Of a DNA stretch of 64,000 nt, positions 24,314 to 38,490 are shown piece by piece. The stretch comes from Variovorax sp. PBS-H4 (GTDB taxonomy: Bacteria; Pseudomonadota; Gammaproteobacteria; Burkholderiales; Burkholderiaceae_C), in NCBI RefSeq assembly GCF_901827205.1, contig NZ_LR594675.1, positions 1,364,001-1,428,000 on the forward strand, read 5' to 3'. The notes under the pieces are model-generated. The model did not search any database and was not told the origin of the DNA. It saw nothing but the letters and a program-made list of their open reading frames with translations. Both the position numbers and the translations under genes were made by a program. Position 1 is the stretch's first letter; the number at the start of each line of letters is the position of its first letter.

Positions 24314-25444
24314 ATGAGCCTGGCACCCCACGCCAGCCATCCTGCGCAGTCCCGCGGGCGGCGCCATGCCGAGGCCCCGGCTCCGACGCGCGATGCGTTC
24401 CAGCGCGACCGTGACCGCATCGTGCATTCCACGGCCTTCCGGCGGCTGGTCTACAAGACCCAGGTCTTCCTCAACCACGAAGGCGATCTCTTCCGGACTC
24501 GTCTCACGCATTCGCTCGAGGTTGCGCAGCTGGGCCGCTCGATCGCGCGCTCACTGCGGCTCAACGAAGACCTGGTGGAGGCCATCGCTCTGGCGCACGA
24601 CCTGGGTCACACGCCCTTCGGCCATGCCGGGCAGGATGCGCTCGATGCCTGCATGGAGGCGCATGGCGGGTTCGAGCACAACCTGCAAAGCCTGCGGGTG
24701 GTGGATGCGCTCGAAGAGCGCTATCCGCAGTACGACGGACTCAACCTGAGTTTCGAGACCCGCCAGGGCATTCTCAAGCATTGCTCCCGTGCCAACGCCG
24801 AGCGCCTGGAGGCGGCCGAGCCCGGCGGAGTGGGACGGCGCTTTCTCGACCGTACCCAGCCGAGCCTCGAGGCGCAGCTGTGCAACCTGGCCGACGAGAT
24901 CGCCTACAACGCGCATGACATCGACGATGGCGTGCGTTCGGGGCTCATCGGCCTGGAGCGGCTCGGCGAGGTGGCGCTTTTCAGCCGCTATCTGCGCGAA
25001 ACGCTGGAGGAGCATCCGCATGTGCAGGGCCGGCGCGTTCTCTACGAAGCCATCCGGCGGATGCTGAGCGCGCAGGTGTACGACGTGATCAACGCCACGC
25101 GTAGCGCGCTCGAAGCGGCCTCGCCGGGCAATGCGGATGGCGTCCGCCGCGCGGCGCCGCTGGTGCTCTTCAGCGAGGCGATGCGCGCGCAGTCCACCGA
25201 GCTCAAGCAATTCCTCTTCCGCAACCTCTACCGGCATCCGCGTGTCATGCAGACCACGACTCGGGCGAAGGAGGTGGTACGCGAGCTGTTCGCCGCCTAC
25301 ATCGATGATGCCGAGCAGATGCCGGCTTCCTATGCGCAGCGCGACGGCCGCCACCGCGCAGTGGCCGACTACATCGCGGGCATGACCGACCGCTTCGCGA
25401 TCCGCGAGTACGAACGTCTCACGGGAAGGCAGTGGGACCAGTGA
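24314..25444 (+). CDS. dgt: dGTPase-like deoxynucleoside triphosphate triphosphohydrolase
   Basis: This HD-domain enzyme hydrolyses dNTPs to the nucleoside and tripolyphosphate. The 376 residues include the N-terminal RDRDRIVHSTAFRRL segment typical of the bacterial dGTPase-like family, the first metal histidine in LTHSLEV, and the HD pair in ALAHDLGHTPFGHAG. The late EIAYNAHDIDDG motif supplies another metal ligand. A GGAG precedes the ATG at 24314; an in-frame start at 24263 would lie inside aroB. The stop overlaps the next gene as GTGA. Preference for dGTP over other dNTPs is not readable from sequence. Confidence 0.9.
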   Translation: MSLAPHASHPAQSRGRRHAEAPAPTRDAFQRDRDRIVHSTAFRRLVYKTQVFLNHEGDLFRTRLTHSLEVAQLGRSIARSLRLNEDLVEAIALAHDLGHTPFGHAGQDALDACMEAHGGFEHNLQSLRVVDALEERYPQYDGLNLSFETRQGILKHCSRANAERLEAAEPGGVGRRFLDRTQPSLEAQLCNLADEIAYNAHDIDDGVRSGLIGLERLGEVALFSRYLRETLEEHPHVQGRRVLYEAIRRMLSAQVYDVINATRSALEAASPGNADGVRRAAPLVLFSEAMRAQSTELKQFLFRNLYRHPRVMQTTTRAKEVVRELFAAYIDDAEQMPASYAQRDGRHRAVADYIAGMTDRFAIREYERLTGRQWDQ

Positions 25445-26760
25445 ACCGCTCCGCCAGTTCCGAAGGCACCGCAGCTGAGGGCGAAGCTGCTCGAATGAGT
25501 CGTGCGTCTTCGCACGCTGGCGTCCCCCGCAACGCCTTGGCCGTGGTGTTCGCCGGAGTCGCTGCGGCCCTGCATCTGGGCAAGCTCCCGCCCGCCGTGC
25601 CGGCCTTGCAGGCCACGCTGGGCGTGGATCTGGTGCAAGCAGGCTTCCTGCTGTCGCTGGTGCAGGTCGCGGGCATGTGCCTGGGCATGGTGTTCGGACT
25701 CGTGGCCGATGCCGTTGGCTTGCGTCGCAGCATGCTGGCAGGTCTGATTTTGGTCACCGGTGCAAGCGTGCTCGGCGGCTGGGTCGGGAGCACGGTCGAT
25801 GCAGGCCCCCGGGCCATCCATTCGCTGTTCGCCTTGCGCGCCCTCGAAGGCGTGGGCTTTCTGCTGGCGGTGATGCCCGGGCCCGGGCTGATCCGCGCCC
25901 TGTCGCCGCCCGGCGCAGAAAAGAAGGCGCTCGGCCTTTGGGGTGCTTACATGCCCCTGGGCGTGGCGCTGGCGCTCCTGCTCGGTCCGGCGTTGATCGC
26001 CTGGGGCGGGTGGCCGGGCTGGTGGTGGGTGCTCTCGGCCGTTTCCGCTCTCGCGGCGCTCTGGGTCCTGCTCGCAGTGCCGATGGACCAGCGGCCAGCC
26101 ATCAAGCCCGTTGCCTCTTCGCCACCGCGTTGGAGCGCGCCCTTGCTCGGCACGGTCCGCGCCAGTGGCCCGCGGACGCTGGCGCTGGCGTTCGGCGTTT
26201 ATTCCGCCCAATGGATGGCCGTCATCGGCTTCCTGCCGGCGATCTATGCGGACGCCGGCGTGCCGGCCGCCTGGAACGCGGCACTGACAGCGCTTGCCGC
26301 CGCGATGAACATCGTTGGCAATGTCAGCGGCGGCCGCTTCCTGCAGCACGGCGTGGCCCCGGAGCGCCTGTTGCGCTGGGGCTTCGTCGTCATGGCACTC
26401 GGCGGCGTGACGGCCTTCGCGCAGATCGGCCTGGCTGGCAGCAGCGGGAGCCTGCCACCGGCCTTGCGCTACGTTGCCGTCTGCCTGTTCTCGTTGGCCG
26501 GTGGGATGATCCCGGCCACCCTCTTCATGCTCTCCACCCGGCTCGCGCCCAGTCCGTCGGCTGTCTCGACAACTGTGGGAATGATGCAGCAAGCCTCCTC
26601 CCTCGGGCAGTTCATCGCTCCACCGGCGGTCGCCTGGATCGCCCATCGGTTCGGCGGCTGGCAATGGACGTGGGGCGTGACCCTGGCCTGTTCGCTGGCG
26701 GGCTTGGCACTGGCGGCGCGCGTGGCACCTGCGAGATCGCACAGAGGGCCCGCAACATGA
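25441..26760 (+). CDS. Major facilitator superfamily transporter
   Basis: The protein of about 439 residues has roughly twelve hydrophobic segments and an MFS-like loop after the second span (GLVADAVGLRRSM, the position of motif A). The charge distribution suggests an inner-membrane secondary transporter of the CynX/NimT-like or drug-efflux type. No substrate can be assigned. The GTG at 25441 overlaps the dgt stop as GTGA; an ATG at 25495 is the alternative and would leave 12 residues before the first span. Its stop overlaps the following DUF1415 gene as ATGA. Confidence 0.82.
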   Translation: MNRSASSEGTAAEGEAARMSRASSHAGVPRNALAVVFAGVAAALHLGKLPPAVPALQATLGVDLVQAGFLLSLVQVAGMCLGMVFGLVADAVGLRRSMLAGLILVTGASVLGGWVGSTVDAGPRAIHSLFALRALEGVGFLLAVMPGPGLIRALSPPGAEKKALGLWGAYMPLGVALALLLGPALIAWGGWPGWWWVLSAVSALAALWVLLAVPMDQRPAIKPVASSPPRWSAPLLGTVRASGPRTLALAFGVYSAQWMAVIGFLPAIYADAGVPAAWNAALTALAAAMNIVGNVSGGRFLQHGVAPERLLRWGFVVMALGGVTAFAQIGLAGSSGSLPPALRYVAVCLFSLAGGMIPATLFMLSTRLAPSPSAVSTTVGMMQQASSLGQFIAPPAVAWIAHRFGGWQWTWGVTLACSLAGLALAARVAPARSHRGPAT

Positions 26761-27332
26761 GCGGGGGGGCCGTCACCACCGCAGCGCAGGCACAGGCAGA
26801 CACGCAGCGCTGGCTCGAGCGCGCGGTGATCGGCCTCAATCTCTGCCCTTTCGCCAAGGCCGTGCATGCGCGCCGCCAGATCCACTACGCGCTGTACCTG
26901 CGCGAGGACGACGGAGGCCTGATCGACGCGGTGCTGGACGAAGCGCGTGCGCTGGCCGCATGCTCTGCGTCCGAGCGCGACACCACCCTCCTGATCGCAC
27001 CGAACACCTTGGCGGATTTTCTCGAGTTCAACGATTTGACGGCGCGGGCCGAGCGTCGCCTGGTCCGCGGCGGCTTCGAGGGCCAGTTCCAGCTGGCGAG
27101 CTTCCACCCACGTTTCCAGTTCGCCGGCGCGGAGCCTGACGACATCACCAATGCGACCAACCGCGCGCCGTACCCCACGCTGCATCTGCTGCGGGAGGAC
27201 AGCGTGAGCCGCGCCGTCGAGGCCTTTCCGGACGCGCAGGCCGTCTTCGGGCGCAACATGCAGATCCTGGAGCAGCTCGGCGCCGAGGGCTGGGCAGCCC
27301 TGGATGTCGGGCCCGGGGGAGCGCAGCGATGA
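26757..27332 (+). CDS. DUF1415 family protein
   Basis: This is a soluble 191-residue protein of the DUF1415 family, common in proteobacteria and functionally uncharacterised. Conserved landmarks are VIGLNLCPFAKAV near residue 25, an acidic middle region, the SFHPRFQFAG segment, and the NRAPYPTLHLLRE block. It has no signal peptide or membrane segment. The cysteine in the LCPFA motif resembles a thioredoxin-like CP pair, but the second Cys is absent, so redox chemistry is only a guess. The start overlaps the MFS gene stop by four bases (ATGA). Confidence 0.8.
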   Translation: MSGGAVTTAAQAQADTQRWLERAVIGLNLCPFAKAVHARRQIHYALYLREDDGGLIDAVLDEARALAACSASERDTTLLIAPNTLADFLEFNDLTARAERRLVRGGFEGQFQLASFHPRFQFAGAEPDDITNATNRAPYPTLHLLREDSVSRAVEAFPDAQAVFGRNMQILEQLGAEGWAALDVGPGGAQR

Positions 27333-27356
27333 GGCCACGCCCGCCCGTTCCGAAGG

Positions 27357-27385
27357 GGGCTTGCACCGCAGCGCGCAGCGCGGAG
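27357..27385 (+). repeat. Intergenic element, copy A, ending in a Shine-Dalgarno
   Basis: This 29-bp sequence lies exactly 8 bases before the methyltransferase ATG. It matches 25 of 29 positions with a second copy at 56113-56141, which is also exactly 8 bases before an ATG. Both end in GCGCGGAG, so the repeat supplies the ribosome binding site. Confidence 0.55.
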
Positions 27386-27393
27386 GGCTCCCT

Positions 27394-28260
27394 ATGAACG
27401 GCAAGGCACCTGCCAAGGTCTCGAAGGCCGAAGCCGAGCTGCACGAAGTCCTGCGTCCCGGCCAGTCCATCGAGCTGCTGAAGGAGCTGCACATCCTCAC
27501 GCGTGAGGGGCGGCTCAACCAGGATTCGCGCCGCAAGCTCAAGCAGGTCTACCACCTGTTCCAGTTCATCGAGAAACTGCTCGTCGAGCTGCCGGAGGAG
27601 GGCGCGCACGCCAGCCTGGCCGACCACGGCGCCGGGAAGTCCTATCTGGGCTTCATCCTCTACGACCTGTTCTTCGGTCCGCGTGGCGGAGGTCAGGTGT
27701 ACGGGATCGAGACGCGGGCCGACCTGGTCGACAAGTCGCGCGCGTTGGCGAAGCGGCTCGGCTTCGATCGCATGGCCTTCCTCAACATCAGCGCCGCCGA
27801 GTCAGCCGACGCGGCCGAGCTCCCGGCGCAGATCGACGTGGTGACCGCGCTGCATGCTTGCGACACGGCCACGGACGACGCCATCGCCTTCGGGCTCGCC
27901 AAGCGAGCGCGCTTCATGGTGCTCGTGCCATGCTGCCAGGCGGAGGTCGCCTCCTGCCTGCGCCAGACCAAGGCGCTGTCGCTCTCGCGTACGCCCCTGG
28001 CCGAGCTTTGGCGGCACCCGCTGCACACGCGCGAGATCGGCAGCCAGCTCACCAACGTCCTGCGCTGCCTTTACCTGGAGGCCAACGGGTACCAGGTCAC
28101 CGTCACGGAACTGGTAGGTTGGGAGCACAGCTTGAAGAACGAGCTGATCATCGCCCGCCGCACCGGTCAGCGCAAAGCCAGCGCTGCGGCCAGGCTCGAG
28201 CAGCTGCTGGCCGAGTTCGGGCTGGAGTCGCTGCTGGAGACGCGCTTCCGCCTGGGTTGA
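27394..28260 (+). CDS. SAM-dependent methyltransferase-like protein (Methyltransf_32 type)
   Basis: The 288-residue protein has an N-terminal helical region of about 70 residues, then a Rossmann-like domain. Motif I is LADHGAGKSYLGFIL near 77-91, with the acidic YGIETR strand after it. The VTALHACDTATDDAI block near 150-165 resembles the GSTCD/Methyltransf_32 group. A late PCCQAEV segment is also typical. Substrate is unknown, with RNA or protein possible. GGAGGG lies 7-12 bases before the ATG at 27394. The transposase gene starts 7 bases after the stop, which suggests cotranscription. Confidence 0.75.
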   Translation: MNGKAPAKVSKAEAELHEVLRPGQSIELLKELHILTREGRLNQDSRRKLKQVYHLFQFIEKLLVELPEEGAHASLADHGAGKSYLGFILYDLFFGPRGGGQVYGIETRADLVDKSRALAKRLGFDRMAFLNISAAESADAAELPAQIDVVTALHACDTATDDAIAFGLAKRARFMVLVPCCQAEVASCLRQTKALSLSRTPLAELWRHPLHTREIGSQLTNVLRCLYLEANGYQVTVTELVGWEHSLKNELIIARRTGQRKASAAARLEQLLAEFGLESLLETRFRLG

Positions 28261-28267
28261 TCCTGCC

Positions 28268-28960
28268 ATGGCCCGCCTTCCCCGTCTCACGCTGGCCGAG
28301 CAGCCGCACCATGTGATCCAGCGCGGCAACAACCGCCAGTCCATCTTCGTCGACAACGCAGACCGTGAAATGCTGCTGGGCGTGCTCGGCGAGAACGCGG
28401 TGCGCTTTGGCATTGCACTGCACGCCTACGTGCTGATGGACAACCACTATCACCTTCTGGCCACGCCCGCGAGCGCGGACGGGCTGCCGCTGTGGATGCA
28501 ATCGGTGGGCCGGCGCTACGTGCGCTACTTCAACGACCGGCACGGGCGGACGGGCACTCTGTGGGAAGGGCGCTACAAGTCCACTTTGATTCAGACCGAC
28601 CGCTACCTGCTGACCTGCATGGCCTACATCGATCTGAATCCGGTGCGCGCCGGCATCGTGGCGGAGGCGCGTGACTATCCATGGTCCAGCCATGCCCACT
28701 ATGCCGGGCTGCGACACGACAAGCTGGTAACGCCGCATCCGCTCTACTGGTCACTCGGCAATACGCCTTTTGCCCGGGAAGCCGCCTACGTGGATCTGGT
28801 GCGCGGCGGCGTCGCGGCGGGCGACCAAGCCGTGTTGACCGAGGCCACGCTCCACGGCTGGGCCGCCGGGGATCCCGACTTTCTCGAGGCGTTGCAGAAG
28901 AACACCGCGCGGCGGGTTTTGAAGTCCAGGCCAGGGCGACCTCCAGTTTCGCGTGACTGA
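28268..28960 (+). CDS. REP-associated tyrosine transposase (RAYT, Y1_Tnp domain)
   Basis: This 230-residue HUH-type single-strand nuclease relates to IS200/IS605 transposases, although RAYTs are usually domesticated single-copy genes that act on REP-type hairpins. Features are HHVIQRGNNRQ at 14-24, the HUH metal motif NHYHLL (His60 and His62), and the catalytic tyrosine Tyr120 in MAYIDLNPVRAG. The GTLWEGRYKS block lies between them. The gene appears intact. It sits between a methyltransferase gene and gltB, and its 3' flank carries a sequence I associate with RAYT loci, listed next. It is the only transposase in the window. Confidence 0.9.
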   Translation: MARLPRLTLAEQPHHVIQRGNNRQSIFVDNADREMLLGVLGENAVRFGIALHAYVLMDNHYHLLATPASADGLPLWMQSVGRRYVRYFNDRHGRTGTLWEGRYKSTLIQTDRYLLTCMAYIDLNPVRAGIVAEARDYPWSSHAHYAGLRHDKLVTPHPLYWSLGNTPFAREAAYVDLVRGGVAAGDQAVLTEATLHGWAAGDPDFLEALQKNTARRVLKSRPGRPPVSRD

Positions 28961-29002
28961 AGCAATAGCCCCGGCGCTGGCGAACCGTTCGGCTTATGTG
29001 TC

Positions 29003-29056
29003 CCTAATTTAGGATCAGCGTAGAACGTCGAAATTTAATAGGAATCTGACCCCGAA
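29003..29056 (+). repeat. RAYT-associated 3' flank with inverted repeat
   Basis: The segment begins with a perfect inverted repeat, CCTAA-T-TTAGG (29003-29013), and continues to AAATTTAATAGGAATCTGAC with a following CCCCGAA (29031-29056). From memory, AT-rich tails reading GGAATCTGACCCC (or its complement) recur next to RAYT genes in proteobacteria. This is recognised by pattern only. Base composition is markedly lower in GC than the flanking genes. Confidence 0.5.
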
Positions 29057-29064
29057 TAAAGGAC

Positions 29065-29093
29065 TTGGCATTATTTGTGCGACGCAATATCCT
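29065..29093 (+). promoter_or_regulatory. Candidate sigma-70 promoter of gltBD
   Basis: TTGGCA (29065-29070, five of six consensus positions) and TATCCT (29088-29093, four of six) are separated by exactly 17 bases. Transcription would start about 27 bases before the gltB ATG, leaving room for the Shine-Dalgarno AAGGAG. The RAYT-type tail ends 8 bases upstream of the -35. Confidence 0.5.
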
Positions 29094-29126
29094 TCCTTTC
29101 CCCGCGAAAAACTGAAGGAGTGCGCC

Positions 29127-33869
<4,743 letters not shown>

Positions 33870-33907
33870 GCACCGCGACAGACGAAGAACAGAACCAGGA
33901 AATCACG

Positions 33908-35386
<1,479 letters not shown>

Positions 35387-35454
35387 AGGCCTCGAATCAG
35401 GCGGGGGTTGGCCCCTCAGTTCGGTGGATGGGCACGGGCTGTGCTTGATTTATC

Positions 35455-35514
35455 ATGGACGGCTACCGCAAGCCGGGGATGCCTCAGGCGCCCCGGCTTT
35501 TCTGTTGCCCATGA
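35455..35514 (+). other. Possible 19-codon leader ORF overlapping the mlaF start
   Basis: ATG at 35455 opens a 19-codon frame (begins MDGYRKPG, ends LFCCP) whose TGA stop overlaps the mlaF start codon as ATGA. The codons run through the terminator-like hairpin, so ribosomes translating it would melt that structure. No Shine-Dalgarno precedes it, and a frame this short occurs often by chance. Confidence 0.25.
35471..35502 (+). terminator. Intrinsic terminator between gltD and mlaF
   Basis: AGCCGGGG (35471-35478) pairs perfectly with CCCCGGCT (35491-35498), with an inner GCC/GGC pairing possible in the loop, and four T residues follow (35498-35501). It ends 9 bases before the mlaF ATG, so it may act as an attenuator for mlaF as well as the end of gltBD. 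Confidence 0.75.
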
Positions 35515-36335
35515 ACCCACCCGAGTCCTCACTGGTTGAATTCCGCGATGTCCGTTTCGGCTACGGCGAACGCGCGATCCTCGACAGCGTTTCCTTCACC
35601 GTGCCCCGCGGCAAGGTGACGGCACTCATGGGGGCTTCCGGGGGCGGCAAGACCACCGTGCTGCGCCTGGTCGGCGGCCAGGTGCGCGCCCACCGCGGCG
35701 AAGTGCTGTTCGACGGCCAGGACATCGGCAAGGCGGGCAGCGACGCACTCTATGCCGCGCGTCGCCGCATGGGCATGCTGTTCCAGTTCGGCGCCCTGTT
35801 CACCGACATGAGCGTGTTCGACAACGTCGCCTTTCCTCTGCGCGAGCACACGCCGCTCTCCGAAGCGCTGGTGCGCGACATCGTGCTCATGAAGCTCGAT
35901 GCGGTCGGCCTGCGCGGCGCACGCCACCTGATGCCCAGCGAAGTTTCCGGCGGCATGGCGCGGCGCGTCGCGCTGGCCCGGGCCATCGCGCTCGATCCCC
36001 AACTGGTCATGTACGACGAGCCCTTTGCCGGCCTCGACCCGATCTCGCTCGGTACCGCCGCGCGCCTGATCCGGCAGCTCAATGACACGCTGGGGCTCAC
36101 CAGCATGGTGGTGTCGCACGACCTGGAAGAGACCTTTCGCATCGCGGACCACGTGATCATCCTGGCCAACGGCGGCGTTGCGGCAGAGGGCCGGCCGGAG
36201 GAAGTGCGCCGCAGCGGCGATCCGCTGGTCCATCAGTTCGTCAATGCGCTTCCGGACGGGCCTGTGCATTTCCACTATCCCGGGCTCCCGGTGGAGCAGG
36301 ACTTCGGCAACAACGCTCACGGGGAGCGGGGATGA
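35511..36335 (+). CDS. mlaF: Phospholipid ABC transporter ATP-binding protein MlaF
   Basis: MlaF is the ATPase of the inner-membrane MlaFEDB complex, which keeps outer-membrane lipid asymmetry by moving phospholipids. The 274 residues contain Walker A GASGGGKTT near 44-52, a Q-loop around FQFGALFTD, the signature VSGGMARRVALARA, Walker B LVMYDEPFAGLDP and the switch His in VVSHDLEE. The ATG at 35511 is chosen because the frame upstream runs back through the terminator. No Shine-Dalgarno is visible. The gene overlaps mlaE as ATGA. Confidence 0.94.
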   Translation: MNPPESSLVEFRDVRFGYGERAILDSVSFTVPRGKVTALMGASGGGKTTVLRLVGGQVRAHRGEVLFDGQDIGKAGSDALYAARRRMGMLFQFGALFTDMSVFDNVAFPLREHTPLSEALVRDIVLMKLDAVGLRGARHLMPSEVSGGMARRVALARAIALDPQLVMYDEPFAGLDPISLGTAARLIRQLNDTLGLTSMVVSHDLEETFRIADHVIILANGGVAAEGRPEEVRRSGDPLVHQFVNALPDGPVHFHYPGLPVEQDFGNNAHGERG

Positions 36336-37114
36336 GCTGGTACAGGCCGGCCGACGTGGGCTTTGCCGTGCGCTCCAAGCTGGGCGATCTCGGCATGGGC
36401 GCGCGCCTGTTCCTGCGCCTCACGCTGCGCGGCGCGGGCAGCCTGCGCCGCTTCGGCCTGGTGCGCGACCAGATCCATTTCCTCGGCAATTACTCGCTCG
36501 CGATCATCGCCGTCTCCGGTCTCTTCGTCGGCTTCGTTCTCGGGCTGCAGGGCTACTACACGCTGCAGCGCTACGGCTCCTCGGAGGCGCTCGGCCTGCT
36601 GGTCGCGCTGAGCCTGGTGCGCGAGCTCGGCCCCGTGGTTTCGGCCTTGCTGTTCGCGGGGCGCGCGGGGACGTCGTTGACTGCGGAGATCGGCCTGATG
36701 AAAGCGGGCGAGCAGCTCAGCGCCATGGAGATGATGGCGGTCGACCCGGTGCAGCGCATCCTGGCGCCGCGCTTCTGGGCCGGCGTGATCACCATGCCGC
36801 TGCTCGCGGCCGTGTTCAGCGCGGTCGGCGTGGTCGGCGGCTGGGTGGTCGGCGTGCTGATGCTCGGCGTCGATCCGGGGGCATTCTGGGGGCAGATGCA
36901 GGGCGGGGTCGATGTCTGGCGCGACGTGGGCAACGGCGTGGTCAAGAGCGTCGTCTTCGGATTTACCGTCACCTTCATCGCGCTGCTGCAGGGCTTCGAG
37001 GCCCAGCCGACGCCCGAAGGCGTGTCGCGTGCCACCACCCGCACCGTGGTCGTGGCCTCGCTCGCGGTACTGGGGCTCGACTTCCTGCTGACCGCGATGA
37101 TGTTCAGTATCTAG
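36332..37114 (+). CDS. mlaE: Phospholipid ABC transporter permease MlaE
   Basis: MlaE is the membrane subunit of the MlaFEDB lipid transporter. The 260 residues have an amphipathic N-terminal helix and about five hydrophobic spans. The family block VRELGPVVSALLFAGRAG near 92-109 and a TAEIGLMKAGEQLSAM segment are present; the latter is the coupling helix that contacts MlaF. It starts with an ATGA overlap on mlaF and precedes mlaD by 17 bases. Confidence 0.94.
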   Translation: MSWYRPADVGFAVRSKLGDLGMGARLFLRLTLRGAGSLRRFGLVRDQIHFLGNYSLAIIAVSGLFVGFVLGLQGYYTLQRYGSSEALGLLVALSLVRELGPVVSALLFAGRAGTSLTAEIGLMKAGEQLSAMEMMAVDPVQRILAPRFWAGVITMPLLAAVFSAVGVVGGWVVGVLMLGVDPGAFWGQMQGGVDVWRDVGNGVVKSVVFGFTVTFIALLQGFEAQPTPEGVSRATTRTVVVASLAVLGLDFLLTAMMFSI

Positions 37115-37131
37115 AAAGCTAAAGGCGCTTC

Positions 37132-37620
37132 ATGCAACGTTCCAAGAATGACGTCTGGGTTGGCTTGTTCGTGCTTATCGGGGCGGCGGCACTGCTGTTC
37201 CTCGCGCTGCAGTCCGCCAACCTCTTGAGCCTGAATTTCCAGAAGACCTATTCCGTCAGCGCCCGGTTCGACAACGTTGGCGGCCTGAAGCCGCAGACCG
37301 CGGTCAAGAGCGCGGGCGTGGTGGTCGGCCGCGTCGAATCGATCACGTTCGACGACAAGATTTTCCAGGCCAGCGTCACGCTGGCTTTGCAGAGCCGTTA
37401 CAGTTTCCCCAAAGACAGTTCCCTCAAGATCCTGACGAGCGGCCTCCTTGGCGAGCAGTACATCGGAATCGAAGCAGGGGCTGAGGAGAAGACCCTTCAA
37501 GCTGGCGACATCATCACCTCGACGCAGTCGGCCGTCGTGCTGGAGAACCTGATCGGACAGTTCCTCTACAGCAAGGCGGCCGATGGCAGTACGCCATCGG
37601 GCAATGGCAACAAGAAATGA
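37132..37620 (+). CDS. mlaD: Outer membrane lipid asymmetry protein MlaD (MCE domain)
   Basis: MlaD forms a periplasmic hexameric ring that channels phospholipid between MlaC and MlaE. The 162 residues have a short cytosolic tail, one membrane span at about 9-28, and a single MCE domain (about 39-117) containing FDNVGGLKPQTAVKSAGV and LLGEQYIGIE. The C-terminal helix, with LIGQFLYSK, would line the central pore. The stop overlaps the mlaA start as ATGA. Confidence 0.94.
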   Translation: MQRSKNDVWVGLFVLIGAAALLFLALQSANLLSLNFQKTYSVSARFDNVGGLKPQTAVKSAGVVVGRVESITFDDKIFQASVTLALQSRYSFPKDSSLKILTSGLLGEQYIGIEAGAEEKTLQAGDIITSTQSAVVLENLIGQFLYSKAADGSTPSGNGNKK

Positions 37621-38363
37621 AAACACGATCCCCCCTCGATTTGCCGTGCCTGCCGCGCGGCACCGCCTCGGCCGTGCGCTGCCTGGGTGCTGTTGCAGCG
37701 CTCGCCATTGCTACCGGCTGCGCTTCCGGGCCGAAGGCCAATCCGGCCGACCCGTTCGAACCCTTCAATCGCGGCGTCACGCGCTTCAACGACGTGGTCG
37801 ACGACGCGGTGCTGGTCCCGGCGGCAACGGCCTATCGCCGCGTGCTGCCTTCTTTCGTGCGCACGGGGGTCAATAACTTCTTCGGCAACCTGTCCGATGT
37901 CTGGAGCTTTGCCAACAGCGTGCTGCAGCTCAAGCTGCAGAACAGCGCCCAGACCTTCATGCGCGTGAACGTCAACACCGTCTTCGGGCTCGGCGGGTTG
38001 CTGGACATTGCCACCGAGGCCGGCATCGACCGCCACTCCGAAGACTTCGGCCAGACCCTGGGCCGTTGGGGCGTGCCGAGCGGCCCGTACGTGGTGCTGC
38101 CGCTGCTGGGCTCCTCGACAGTGCGCGACACGGCCGCCCTGACGATCGATCGGCAAGGGGATCTGCTGAACCAGATCAACGACATTCCGTGGCGCAACTC
38201 GCTCTACTTTGTTCGCGTGATCGACGCGCGATCGAACTTTTTGCGTGCCAGCCAACTGATCGACGACGCGGCGCTCGACAAGTACACATTCACGCGCGAT
38301 GCCTATCTGCAGCGCCGACATAACGAGGTGCATGACGGAGACTTGCCGAACGAAGGCAACTGA
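37617..38363 (+). CDS. mlaA: Outer-membrane lipoprotein MlaA (VacJ)
   Basis: MlaA is the outer-membrane component that removes misplaced phospholipids from the outer leaflet and hands them to MlaC. The 248 residues begin with a signal peptide and lipobox ATGC, then DPFEPFNRGV, a family hallmark. FFGNLSDVWSFANSVLQ, TVFGLGGLLDIATEAG and the WGVPSGPYVVLPLLGSS block follow. In this locus mlaA sits within the mlaFED cluster, whereas in E. coli it is elsewhere. The start overlaps mlaD by four bases. Confidence 0.95.
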   Translation: MKTRSPLDLPCLPRGTASAVRCLGAVAALAIATGCASGPKANPADPFEPFNRGVTRFNDVVDDAVLVPAATAYRRVLPSFVRTGVNNFFGNLSDVWSFANSVLQLKLQNSAQTFMRVNVNTVFGLGGLLDIATEAGIDRHSEDFGQTLGRWGVPSGPYVVLPLLGSSTVRDTAALTIDRQGDLLNQINDIPWRNSLYFVRVIDARSNFLRASQLIDDAALDKYTFTRDAYLQRRHNEVHDGDLPNEGN

Positions 38364-38490
38364 CCGTGCGTGCGGCGCTTGCATTCCGTTGCGCGCTTTG
38401 CACAAGGGCGGGAACCCCGCGGACAGGCTTCCGTTCCAATTGGCTTGCCACGGGTCGCAACGGCTCGAAACTTTCAACAAGGGAAACACG

